This document shows positions 1-5,903 of a stretch of 5,903 bases of DNA, piece by piece. The notes beneath the pieces were generated by a model. The model did no database searches, was not told the origin of the DNA, and was given only the letters and a program-made list of their open reading frames with translations. The first letter of the stretch is position 1. Every line of letters begins with the position of its first letter. The DNA comes from Chloroflexota bacterium (GTDB lineage Bacteria; Chloroflexota; Chloroflexia; Thermomicrobiales; UBA6265), in NCBI GenBank assembly GCA_019348515.1, contig JAHWJF010000238.1:1-5903 (forward strand), in the 5' to 3' direction. Both the position numbers and the translations under genes were made by a program.

Positions 1-1
1 G

Positions 2-505
2 ACGGCAGGGGAGCGCCAGATCCAGATCGTCCCGACTGGCACAGCTATCGCCGATGCGGTCCTCGACACCCGGGTCGATCTCGCCGAGGGGGTCGCCTAC
101 GAGGTCGCCGCGCTCGGCGCCGTCGACGATCTCAGACTTCAGGTACTCCCTGTCGATACACGACCAATCGCGGAGAACACGTCACGTCTCCGCGTCGTGC
201 ACGCCTCTCCGGATGCACCGGCGATCGACCTGGCGCTTACCGGCGGCGATGTGGTAATCGAGGACGTGGAGAACCGTGAGGTTTCGGAGTACGAGGTCTT
301 GCCTTCAAACACCTACGATTTGGAAGCGCGCATCGCCGGAACGACTGATCTCGCGCTGCCATTGCCGGGCACGGTCCTCATCCCAAACACTACGTATACC
401 GTGTATGTGACCGGTTTGGTCGCGGAGGGGAGTTTGGGGGCGACCCTAGTACCGGTCTTTGTGGCTCCAGGGATCGCTGGAACAGCCGCAACCCCGATCC
501 CTTAG
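2..505 (+). CDS. DUF4397 domain-containing protein (C-terminal part, cut by window edge)
   Basis: The frame is open from the first full codon to a TAG at 503-505 and gives 167 residues with no start that fits; the N-terminus lies upstream of the window. Two consecutive units are visible. The end of one unit (about residues 1-58) contains VAYEVAALG and LQVLPVDTRPIAE. A more complete unit begins at about residue 60 with RLRVVHASPDAPAIDLAL, then VSEYEVLPSNTYDLEAR, then PLPGTVLIPNTTYTVYVTG. The VVHASPDAP opening and the xxPxxTYDLEVR-like strand are hallmarks of DUF4397, a family of exported, beta-rich repeats of unknown function common in Chloroflexota and Actinobacteria. The protein ends in a short Ala/Thr/Pro tail with no LPXTG anchor or membrane segment. 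It is probably secreted, but the signal peptide is not in view. An ATG at 197 lies inside the second unit and is unlikely to be the start. The gene is convergent with the cysteine-rich gene to its right, with a strong hairpin between them. Confidence 0.88.
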   Translation, partial: TAGERQIQIVPTGTAIADAVLDTRVDLAEGVAYEVAALGAVDDLRLQVLPVDTRPIAENTSRLRVVHASPDAPAIDLALTGGDVVIEDVENREVSEYEVLPSNTYDLEARIAGTTDLALPLPGTVLIPNTTYTVYVTGLVAEGSLGATLVPVFVAPGIAGTAATPIP

Positions 506-566
506 CGGTCTGGTCTCCGGCCAGGACACAGCCAGAGGTGCAGCGGCGCCGGACGCTATAACGAGA

Positions 567-604
567 CCAACCGGGCGTCCAGGATTGCCTGGACGCCCGG
601 TTGG
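567..604. terminator. Perfect 17-bp hairpin between convergent genes, probable bidirectional terminator
   Basis: The left arm 567-583 (CCAACCGGGCGTCCAGG) and the right arm 588-604 (CCTGGACGCCCGGTTGG) are exact reverse complements around the four-base loop ATTG (584-587). The hairpin begins 62 bases after the stop of the DUF4397 gene on the plus strand and lies 61 bases beyond the stop of the cysteine-rich gene on the minus strand, as expected for a shared terminator. Neither side has a clean T-run: the plus side continues CTTCTCAGCTCTC and the minus side TCTCGTTATAG. It is therefore a strong-stem, weak-tail type, as is often seen in high-GC genomes. Termination itself is inferred. Confidence 0.75.
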
Positions 605-664
605 CTTCTCAGCTCTCGATTGGCGCGCGCTCACATTCGGTATGCCAGAACCCTTCGCCATTCG

Positions 665-1327
665 TTAAATCTGCGGGAGCTCGATCCAATCCTCGGCAGG
701 CACAGGCACCGGGTCGGTGGTTGGGATTTGCTCCACCGACGCCGTTGCGACACCGGCACTCTGGCTCGACTGGTAAAAGAACTGATCGCAGTCCCAGTTG
801 CTCGGGATGCAGGTGCTCGAGAAGCTGTTATGACAGTGCTTCCACCCCGGCTGGCAGCAAATGCCGAACAGGCCGGTGCAGGTCTCCAAGCCACCAAGAC
901 CGGCGCCACCGTGACCACCGCAGCAGGTGTAACCATTGGCGAAACCGTAATTGCCGCAACACGTTGGGAAGTTGTGCGGCAAACAGACAGAAACGCCGTT
1001 GGACGTGCAACAACCCCAATCAGCAGGACAGGTCTGCCCTCCACACTGGTGTCCGAGGCCACCGCGGTTCCAGCAGCGGCCGCCCCAGCACGTCGAGTTA
1101 CAGCAGTCCCAGTTTGACCAGCACTTCCCGCCAAAGCCGCGGCACTTGCGATTCTTCTTGTTCCAGTTTCGTCGGTTCTTGTTCTTCGCGTCGACGTCGT
1201 CCGCGAGCAGCCCACTCGCCGCGGCTACCTAGCCGCCGAGGACCAAGCCAAGCACGCCCCGCCGGGTTCCCATGGCATGCGGCCGGTGAATAACCACCGA
1301 CAACCGATCGAACCGTGCCCCATCCAT
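665..1327 (-). pseudogene. Cysteine-rich Tat-type exported protein, reading frame broken by an in-frame TAG in the signal peptide
   Basis: Read from ATG at 1327 to TAA at 665-667, this frame has 220 positions with a single internal TAG at 1231-1229 (position 33). The start has GGAGG at 1340-1336 with an 8-base spacer. Before the stop the sequence is leader-like: GTRRGVLGLVLGG (20-32), with a twin-Arg pair at 22-23. After it the hydrophobic stretch carries on in the same frame as VAAASGLLADDVDA, so the stop sits in the middle of one signal peptide. Then come a basic K/N/R stretch (48-61), 21 cysteines between 62 and 180 including five CC pairs, several Trp, and a Cys-free acidic/Pro tail (181-220). 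Parts such as TCPADWGCC, PTCCGNYG and GYTCCGGHGG vaguely recall granulin-like spacing, but I do not claim homology. No ATG or GTG follows the stop in frame until a TTG at 982, which lies inside the Cys region. It is either a fresh pseudogene, a base error (TTG or CAG to TAG), or readthrough. Function unknown; probably a disulfide-stabilised extracellular protein. Confidence 0.72.
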
Positions 1328-1335
1328 GACTGGGT

Positions 1336-1340
1336 CCTCC
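1336..1340 (-). promoter_or_regulatory. Ribosome binding site GGAGG of the interrupted cysteine-rich gene
   Basis: The minus strand reads GGAGG, then eight bases (ACCCAGTC), then ATG at 1327. This is a near-ideal Shine-Dalgarno and spacing. It identifies 1327 as the original start, although an internal ATG at 1273 directly precedes the twin-arginine motif and lacks a comparable site. Having an intact start signal ahead of an early stop is what makes the interruption notable. Confidence 0.7.
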
Positions 1341-1668
1341 ATCTTCCGGTACGTGGCCGCTGCTCATTTTTGATCGAGATGAGTCAATCTCAGAGGCGAG
1401 CGCGTGTGACGCTCCCGGCAAAACAACCTGGACACATCTACAACGCGTTCTGCCGGAAGATCGTGAAATTTCGCATGCCAAGCACGATAAGCATAGCCTA
1501 AAGAGCCCCGGAGGTTGACAATCTCGCGGCAATTGAGCCGAAGTAAGCCCCTTTTTCAGGTGTGTTCTACCGCGAATAGCCTGCAACCGGCTCCGGTACT
1601 GGGAAACAGCCAGGACAGGCATGTGAGGCCGCCCTCCGAAGCCGCAGAAAGCGGTCCGCTGTCTAGCC
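1341..1668. other. Intergenic region without a supported gene
   Basis: The stretch separates two minus-strand genes. It is less GC-rich than its surroundings, especially about 1460-1500, and carries stops in all frames at short distance, so no gene is called. It should hold the end of the DUF4352 gene's transcript and the promoter of the cysteine-rich gene. No terminator with a long stem was found after 1669. The best minus-strand promoter words are TTGTCA (1521-1516) with TATGCT (1495-1490) or TAGGCT (1500-1495), but the spacers are 20 and 15 bases and the match is weak. A 9-base inverted repeat (1341-1349 and 1453-1461) lies in what would be the 5' leader of the cysteine-rich gene. Confidence 0.6.
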
Positions 1669-3030
1669 TCAGGCGAGCCCGCACTCCTCGGCGATCCGCC
1701 CGAGCTCATCTTCGATCTCGCTCAGTCGGGCGCTGGCGTCGTTGAACGTATTCATCCCTTCCGTCAACTCAAGAGCCACGTCATTGCCCAAGTCGTTGGC
1801 GCCAAGGATCTGTTCGAGCGCGCCGCTATAGGCGCGCAGCGTCGAGACGAGTGCCTTGCCAACCGCTTCGGCTTCCGCCGGGGGCTGATCCGCAAGTTGG
1901 GCCTCGGCCAGTTCCGCGTACTCGCCGACATGCGCCGCGAGACCCTCGAGATCCTCCAACATCGCGTCGTGGAGACTGATCTCGGCCGCACGGCCGAGGC
2001 GCTCCCGCGTGTCACCAAGCCAGCGTTCGAGCTCCGCGCAGCTTTCGTCCACGGACGCCGTGCTCGCGATCGGTGTGGCCCCATCATCGGCCGCGACCTC
2101 GAGATCAGCGAGTTGAAGGAGCTGAGCACTGACGGGACTGGTGTAGATTCCGGACAGCCCAACGCCGTCTGGAACCACGAATACGACCGCGCCAGAGAGG
2201 CGATCTCCTGGTGCAAGCTGTGCGTTCGTGATGTCCGGGACCAGTTCTGTTTCCTCCAGTCGGGTCACACTCGTCGAGCGCCAGAGATTGCCGTTCGCGT
2301 CGCGAAGGAGCAGCCCGTACGGCTCGACGAAAAATCGGCCGTCGCCGGTGTTCTCGTAGACCAGCGTCACCAGCACAAACCGGCCGTCCTCGGGAGGCGT
2401 CTGCGTGGGGTCGACGTCCTCGAACGGATCGACGACCTCGGTCACCGTCACCGACCCGGTTCCACCCTCGGAGTCGACGATCGAGACAGCCTCTCCCAGC
2501 GCGGGAGGTTCTTCGCCCGAGAGGTCTTGCAAAGGGATAATCCGGCTGATTTCGGGTTGGTAAAGGACCCGAACCGGTACGCGTCCCTCAGGCACGACGA
2601 AGCCGACCACCCCCGTGATCCGGCTGCCGGGCCCGAGAGTCTGGCTGGAGAGCTCGGGAACGAGCGCATCCTCCGCCAGGACCATGCTCGCCTGATTCCA
2701 CAGGAACCCAGCATCGTCCTGCAGGACGATCGTATAGGGAGAGATGTCGAAGCGATTGCCGGCGTCCGCTTCGAACGCAACGTTGACCGCCACGTAGCGC
2801 CCGCCTTCCTCCGGTGGGTAGGCAGGATCGAATTCGGTGAAAGGATCGACAACGTTGGTGACCGTGATCGTCCCGACGGCAACGCCTTCTTCATCCGTGA
2901 CCGGGACCGCGGTTCCGTTGCCGGACCCGCCCTCTTGCGCCACAACCGGCGATACCGCGAACATCGGCAGTCCTGCAACCAGGTGAGTGCACACAATGAT
3001 CAGAGCCAACAGCACGCGAAAATGACGCAT
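1669..3030 (-). CDS. Secreted protein with two tandem DUF4352-like domains and a helical C-terminal domain
   Basis: A 453-residue protein. ATG at 3030 is preceded by GGAGG (3042-3038) with a 7-base spacer, and a typical signal peptide follows: two Arg near the start, a hydrophobic core of about residues 6-20, and probable cleavage near VVAQ at 29-32. The frame stays open upstream, but that part is arginine-rich shadow sequence over the next gene. Residues about 41-170 and 180-310 are two copies of one beta-rich unit. Each opens with a VDPF motif (NVVDPFTEFDP at 59-69, EVVDPFEDVDP at 198-208), then R(Y/F)V.V.(V/L)..E, then an LGPGSRITGVVGFVVPEG- or LAPGDRLSGAVVFVVPDG-type strand. That pattern fits DUF4352, an immunoglobulin-like extracellular fold found in secreted and lipoproteins. 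Residues about 328-453 are acidic and mostly helical, with the mature protein's only two cysteines near its ends (331 and 450). The leader's Cys14 does not sit in a good lipobox, so the protein is probably released and not a lipoprotein. Function unknown. The gap of 119 bases to the LLM gene suggests a separate transcript is possible. Confidence 0.87.
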   Translation of the reverse strand: MRHFRVLLALIIVCTHLVAGLPMFAVSPVVAQEGGSGNGTAVPVTDEEGVAVGTITVTNVVDPFTEFDPAYPPEEGGRYVAVNVAFEADAGNRFDISPYTIVLQDDAGFLWNQASMVLAEDALVPELSSQTLGPGSRITGVVGFVVPEGRVPVRVLYQPEISRIIPLQDLSGEEPPALGEAVSIVDSEGGTGSVTVTEVVDPFEDVDPTQTPPEDGRFVLVTLVYENTGDGRFFVEPYGLLLRDANGNLWRSTSVTRLEETELVPDITNAQLAPGDRLSGAVVFVVPDGVGLSGIYTSPVSAQLLQLADLEVAADDGATPIASTASVDESCAELERWLGDTRERLGRAAEISLHDAMLEDLEGLAAHVGEYAELAEAQLADQPPAEAEAVGKALVSTLRAYSGALEQILGANDLGNDVALELTEGMNTFNDASARLSEIEDELGRIAEECGLA

Positions 3031-3037
3031 GGCAATT

Positions 3038-3042
3038 CCTCC
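3038..3042 (-). promoter_or_regulatory. Ribosome binding site GGAGG that sets the start of the DUF4352 gene
   Basis: The minus strand reads TTGGAGGAATTGCC then ATG at 3030, giving a 7-base spacer. The signal peptide begins directly at this ATG. Together these place the start here and not at any upstream in-frame codon in the same long open frame. Confidence 0.75.
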
Positions 3043-3149
3043 AAGTCGGGTTAACCAAGCGCCGTCGCCCGCACCCGAAAACCGCCCGCGATCGAGAAGT
3101 GCCATATCAATGTACACCCATTCCGCACTCGGCGATAGGGCTGGACGCG

Positions 3150-4109
3150 TTACCCGTCGAGCAGTTCCACGCTGCGCGCGGCCCACTCCATGCTGGCCGG
3201 GGTGTTCGGGTCGAGCATCAGTTGGACGTGGCTGATGCCGGCTTCGGCGTAGCTTGCCAGATGCGCGGCGAGCTCCCGTGGCTCTCGAGGTTTGAGTCCG
3301 GGCTTCTCTTCGCTTGGCCGGCCGGTGGCAGTCGGAAGATCGACCAATAAGCTCACGGTCCGCTCCACAGTAGCCGGGTCGCGACCCGCCTCCTCCATTG
3401 CGGCATCGACCTTCTGCCGATCCTCTGCCAGTTCTTCGAGCGTCTGCCGAGCCCAAGCGTTCCAGATGTCGCCGTACGCGGCCAGCAGGCTCAGCATCCG
3501 CGGCGCGGTCGAACCGATCATGATCGGAGGCCCCTCCGGTCTCGGGCCGCGCGGTCGCAACTCGCAGTCCTTCGCGGAGTAGTACGTCCCCTCGAAATCG
3601 ACGTGCCCCTTCCGCAGCAAGCCGTGGATGACGGCGATCGCCTCGGCAAACCGGCTGACACGGTGGTCGAAGGGGTAGCCAAAGGCGATGTACTCCGGCT
3701 CGTGCCACCCCGCGCCAAGACCGAGGACGAGTCGCCCGCCGGAAATCTCGTCGACGGTGTCGGCGATCTTGGCCAGCAAGGCAGGATTGCGAAATGACGT
3801 GCAGCTCACCAGCGGGCCGATCTCGACCCGCGATGTCACGGCGGCGAGCGCCGCGAGGAGGGACCAGCTCTCCCACGGTCCCTGCACCTCTTTGCTGGGA
3901 AAGCGATAGATCAGATGATCCGCGTTCCAGATCGAATCAAAACCAAGCTCTTCGGCCAATCGCGCCATGGCGGCGAGATCGCTCCAGCGGGCGGTATCCC
4001 CACCCATCTCCCGCTCGGTGTCGGGCAGGATGAGCCCGACCTTCAACGGCCGGATTCGAGAGACATCCACGGCATCAGCCTGGGACTCGCGTTCCTCGTC
4101 GGCAGTCAT
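3150..4109 (-). CDS. LLM-class (luciferase-like) probable F420-dependent oxidoreductase
   Basis: A 319-residue protein from ATG at 4109 to TAA at 3150-3152. It opens with the first TIM-barrel strand (LKVGLILPDTE, about 22-32) and continues with AEELGFDSIWNADHL (about 52-66). The hallmark GRLVLGLGAGWHEPEYIAFG spans 125-144, PPIMIGS 194-200, and a closing HVQLMLDP strand 294-301. These are the usual landmarks of bacterial luciferase-like flavin/F420 enzymes. F420 rather than FMN is the family-level guess for this subgroup; the substrate is unknown and the enzyme is presumably cytosolic. An in-frame ATG three codons upstream (4118) has the GGAGG only two bases away. The ATG at 4109 has it at 11 bases, so I prefer 4109; the longer form would have 322 residues. 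It is the last gene of the three-gene set, 33 bases (24 from the upstream ATG) after the NTF2-like gene. No truncation is seen. Confidence 0.88.
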   Translation of the reverse strand: MTADEERESQADAVDVSRIRPLKVGLILPDTEREMGGDTARWSDLAAMARLAEELGFDSIWNADHLIYRFPSKEVQGPWESWSLLAALAAVTSRVEIGPLVSCTSFRNPALLAKIADTVDEISGGRLVLGLGAGWHEPEYIAFGYPFDHRVSRFAEAIAVIHGLLRKGHVDFEGTYYSAKDCELRPRGPRPEGPPIMIGSTAPRMLSLLAAYGDIWNAWARQTLEELAEDRQKVDAAMEEAGRDPATVERTVSLLVDLPTATGRPSEEKPGLKPREPRELAAHLASYAEAGISHVQLMLDPNTPASMEWAARSVELLDG

Positions 4110-4120
4110 GGACGTCATCC

Positions 4121-4125
4121 CCTCC
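4121..4125 (-). promoter_or_regulatory. Ribosome binding site GGAGG serving one of two tandem ATG starts of the LLM gene
   Basis: The minus strand reads CGGGGAGGGG directly before ATG at 4118, with a second in-frame ATG at 4109. The core GGAGG is 2 bases from the first ATG and 11 from the second. Two bases is too close for normal initiation, so this site favours the second ATG. Confidence 0.55.
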
Positions 4126-4142
4126 CCGCGATATTCGCAGCG

Positions 4143-4559
4143 TCAACGCGCGACTTGCGGTATCTCGTCCCGCGTGGTCAGGCCGTTCGCGGCCAGCGCG
4201 GCTTCCACAGATTCGAACCGAACCATCCGGCTCACTTTCCCGTCCTCAACGCGGAAGGAGGAGGCGATGGTGGCTGGCACGGTCATTCCACCCTCTGCCG
4301 TCCGCCATGTCGCGATCTGTTCGACGACAATAGTGTTCGGCCCGGCAAACCATCGCCCAGGCTCGAGATGAATGCCCGCGCGACCGACCCATTCGCGCAG
4401 GATCGAGCTTCCGGTCGCTGTCCCGCGCGGACCGCCGATCTCGATGTCCTCACAGGACAAGGCGACGAGTTCGTCCGCGTCACCTCGATTGACGGCGTCA
4501 TGCCAAGCGCGAACAACGTCGAGCAAATCATTCACGACCATGTCCTCCCGAGGACCCAT
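4143..4559 (-). CDS. NTF2/SnoaL-like family protein
   Basis: A 138-residue protein, the usual size for a single cone-shaped alpha+beta NTF2-like domain. The helix DLLDVVRAWHDAVNRGDAD (about 11-29) is followed by LVALSCEDIEIGGPRG (31-46), SSILREWVGRAG (51-62), then the strand-rich second half with NTIVVEQIATWR (75-86), a TIASSFRVEDGKVSRMVRF strand-turn-strand (97-115), and a final short helix. This order, including the FRVEDGKVSRM hairpin, is typical of SnoaL-like proteins, which include isomerases, cyclases, hydratases and many non-enzymatic members. The catalytic role, if any, cannot be fixed from sequence. The first ATG in frame, 4559, has GGAG at 4571-4568 with an 8-base spacer; a longer frame needs a TTG at 4604 that overlaps the upstream gene. 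It lies 34 bases after the CoA-transferase gene and just ahead of the LLM gene, so the three are probably co-transcribed. Confidence 0.85.
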   Translation of the reverse strand: MGPREDMVVNDLLDVVRAWHDAVNRGDADELVALSCEDIEIGGPRGTATGSSILREWVGRAGIHLEPGRWFAGPNTIVVEQIATWRTAEGGMTVPATIASSFRVEDGKVSRMVRFESVEAALAANGLTTRDEIPQVAR

Positions 4560-4567
4560 ATGACTCA

Positions 4568-4571
4568 CTCC
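4568..4571 (-). promoter_or_regulatory. Ribosome binding site GGAG that sets the start of the NTF2-like gene
   Basis: The minus strand reads GTGGAGTGAGTCAT then ATG at 4559, an 8-base spacer. A second in-frame ATG at 4541 has a GGAGG only two bases away, which is too close. The site therefore supports the longer 138-residue product. Confidence 0.55.
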
Positions 4572-4593
4572 ACGTGTCGTCGCGTCGAGGATT

Positions 4594-5814
4594 CTAGAGA
4601 CCAAAGGCTCCAGCTTCTTTAAGACGCGCCACTTCGGCGTCGTCGAAGCCGAGCTCTGTCAGCAGGTCCGCCTCGTCCGCGCCAAGCGCCGGAGACGCCC
4701 GGTATGTCGGGGTGAATCCCGAAACGCGTAGTGGCAGCCCGACACTACGCACCTCGCCGAGCCGGGGATGGTCGTAGGTTGCGAGCATGCCTCGCGCCTC
4801 CAGCTCCTCGGCCTGCAACGCACCGGAAAGGTCTCGCACAGGCGCGCAGGGCACCCTGCCTTTCAGCCGGGCAAGCCACTCCTCGGTGCGAAGCTCTCGG
4901 AAGCGTGCTGCCAAGCGATCCATCAGCGCTTGCCGGTGCTCGAGCCGCGCGGCGAAGGATGCAAAGCGGGGGTCCTCTCCCAAATCCGGCATCCCGATTG
5001 CCTGGACGAGCTCCCGGAAAAACTTCTCCTTGGCGCAGGCGATCGCGATGTGGCCGTCGGCGGTCGCGAAGAACTGGAATGGAACGATGCTCGGATGCGC
5101 CGAACGCGGCAGCCGCGTGGTCTCGATCCCCGCCGATAACCACCAGGTGGCCTGATAACTGAGCATGGCAAGTGCAGTGTCGAAGAGCGAGGTATCGACG
5201 TCGCGCCCGCGCCCGGTGAGGCGCGCGTCAAGCACTGCCGCGAGTAATCCACACGCGGCAACAAGTCCGGCGGTATAGTCCGCCATCGGTAATCCACTGC
5301 GGGCGGGGGGACTGCCAGGCTCTCCAGTGAGGCTCGCCCAGCCGGCTTCAGCCTGCACCAACGCGTCATACCCTGGCTCGCCGCCGCGCGGACCATCCCG
5401 GCCGTACGCCGAGAGCGATACGCAGACGATGGTGGGGTTAGCGTCAGCCAGTGCCGCGTACGTCAAGCCTAACCGGTGTGGCAGATCGCCGCGCAAATTA
5501 TTGAAGACCGCGTCCGCAGTGGTGACGAGCCTGGCGAACACCTCCTGCCCCGCGGGATTCGTCAGATCGAGCGCGATGCTGTGTTTGCCTCGGTTGAACG
5601 CCTCGAAATAGAGGCTACTGCCGTCGGCGGCGCCGGGGGGGACACTTCGGCCCACATCCCCACCGGCTGCTGGATCCTCGACCTTGATCACATCAGCTCC
5701 GAGGTCAGCGAGCATGAGCGTGCCGAACGGTCCTGCGCCGAACTGCTCAACCGTGACCACTCGCAGCCCGGCCAACGGAGCGCCTCTATCCTGACGCGGC
5801 ACGGGGTCGTTCAT
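4594..5814 (-). CDS. CaiB/BaiF family (class III) CoA-transferase
   Basis: A 406-residue protein, the normal length for family III CoA-transferases, which move CoA between acyl-CoA and a free acid through an Asp-bound anhydride. The N-terminus shows the family opening PLAGLRVVTVEQFGAGPFG (13-31), followed by MLADLGADVIKVEDPAAGGD (34-53). FNRGKHSIALDL lies at 73-84, VSLSAYGRDGP at 132-142 and GYDALVQAEAG at 148-158. The probable catalytic aspartate is D179 in LPMADYTAGL, matching the ADxxxG-type site of formyl-CoA transferase. DVDTSLFDTAL (205-215) and the FFATADGHIAIAC strand (248-260) complete the usual set. ATG at 5814 is the first ATG in frame; GGAG lies 13 bases upstream (5831-5828), a rather long spacer. 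The open frame continues upstream only through a TTG. It is the first gene of the three-gene set. The acid and CoA donor cannot be named; alpha-methylacyl-CoA racemases share this fold, so racemase activity is an alternative. Confidence 0.92.
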   Translation of the reverse strand: MNDPVPRQDRGAPLAGLRVVTVEQFGAGPFGTLMLADLGADVIKVEDPAAGGDVGRSVPPGAADGSSLYFEAFNRGKHSIALDLTNPAGQEVFARLVTTADAVFNNLRGDLPHRLGLTYAALADANPTIVCVSLSAYGRDGPRGGEPGYDALVQAEAGWASLTGEPGSPPARSGLPMADYTAGLVAACGLLAAVLDARLTGRGRDVDTSLFDTALAMLSYQATWWLSAGIETTRLPRSAHPSIVPFQFFATADGHIAIACAKEKFFRELVQAIGMPDLGEDPRFASFAARLEHRQALMDRLAARFRELRTEEWLARLKGRVPCAPVRDLSGALQAEELEARGMLATYDHPRLGEVRSVGLPLRVSGFTPTYRASPALGADEADLLTELGFDDAEVARLKEAGAFGL

Positions 5815-5903
5815 CGGTCGACTTCGTCTCCTCTGGCCCTTTCGGTTGCCAATCCGCTCTCGAACCTCACTATCATGCAGCAATCAGCGCCGTGCTGAAT
5901 GTC
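5815..5903. other. Upstream region of the CoA-transferase operon, cut by window edge
   Basis: The 89 bases upstream of the first operon gene must contain, or lead to, its promoter if the three genes form one transcript. On the minus strand I see only a weak -35/-10 pair (TTCAGC, 17 bases, ATGATA) and no clear operator palindrome. No coding start of another gene is visible before the window ends. Confidence 0.35.

Noticed and set aside
631..1215. Minus-strand open frame of 194 codons in another phase of the cysteine-rich gene
   Set aside because: It is Ala/Thr/Arg low-complexity sequence, and the cysteine-rich frame is far better ordered.
601..1293. Plus-strand open frames, up to 230 codons, opposite the cysteine-rich gene
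   Set aside because: The products are Ser/Arg-rich with no domain, as expected for the complement of a Cys/Gly-rich gene. The minus frame has a Shine-Dalgarno site, a leader and ordered cysteines.
1398..1414. Small hairpin GAGCG / CGCTC with a 7-base loop
   Set aside because: A five-base stem in high-GC DNA is expected by chance and its position suggests no role.
1515..1520. TTGACA on the plus strand as a -35 element
   Set aside because: There is no -10-like sequence 16-18 bases downstream (CCGAAG is found there), and no plus-strand gene follows.
1897..3054. Plus-strand open frame of 385 codons opposite the DUF4352 gene
   Set aside because: Its product has a shadow composition with no recognisable domain, while the minus strand here encodes a clear signal peptide and duplicated domains. 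Long antisense frames are common in high-GC genes.
3031..3876. Upstream in-frame extension of the DUF4352 gene to a 735-residue frame
   Set aside because: The extension overlaps the LLM gene in another frame of the same strand and is arginine-rich low-information sequence. The GGAGG site and signal peptide put the true start at 3030.
3915..4622. Plus-strand open frame of 235 codons opposite the LLM and NTF2-like genes
   Set aside because: It spans two well-supported minus-strand genes and the gap between them, and shows no domain.

Overview
The window looks like a chromosomal piece of a high-GC bacterium. It encodes an F420-type luciferase-like oxidoreductase, a class III CoA-transferase, DUF4397- and DUF4352-type exported proteins, and a cysteine-rich Tat-type exported protein with a basic K/N/R-rich stretch just after the signal peptide. 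That mix recalls Thermomicrobia/Sphaerobacter-like Chloroflexota; this placement is an inference from gene content and base composition and not a database result. No RNA gene, CRISPR array, insertion sequence or integrase was seen.

Layout from left to right. (i) Bases 2-505, plus strand: the 3' end of a DUF4397 repeat protein whose N-terminus lies outside the window. (ii) Bases 567-604: a perfect 17-bp hairpin between two convergent genes, probably a two-way terminator. (iii) Bases 665-1327, minus strand: a 21-cysteine exported protein with a good ribosome binding site and a Tat-like leader, whose reading frame is cut by one in-frame TAG inside the signal peptide. (iv) Bases 1328-1668: a 341-base gap with no convincing gene. 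(v) Bases 1669-3030, minus strand: a secreted 453-residue protein with two tandem DUF4352-like domains and a helical C-terminus. (vi) Bases 3150-5814, minus strand: a tight three-gene set transcribed right to left, in the order CaiB/BaiF CoA-transferase, NTF2/SnoaL-like protein, F420-type LLM oxidoreductase.

The left half is therefore a cluster of exported, poorly characterised proteins. The right half is a small metabolic operon that could activate an acid as its CoA thioester and then oxidise or reduce it, but its substrate cannot be read from the sequence. The least ordinary item is the cysteine-rich gene with the interrupted leader: the frame on both sides of the stop is clearly one gene, so it is either a very recent pseudogene, a sequence error, or a case of stop readthrough.
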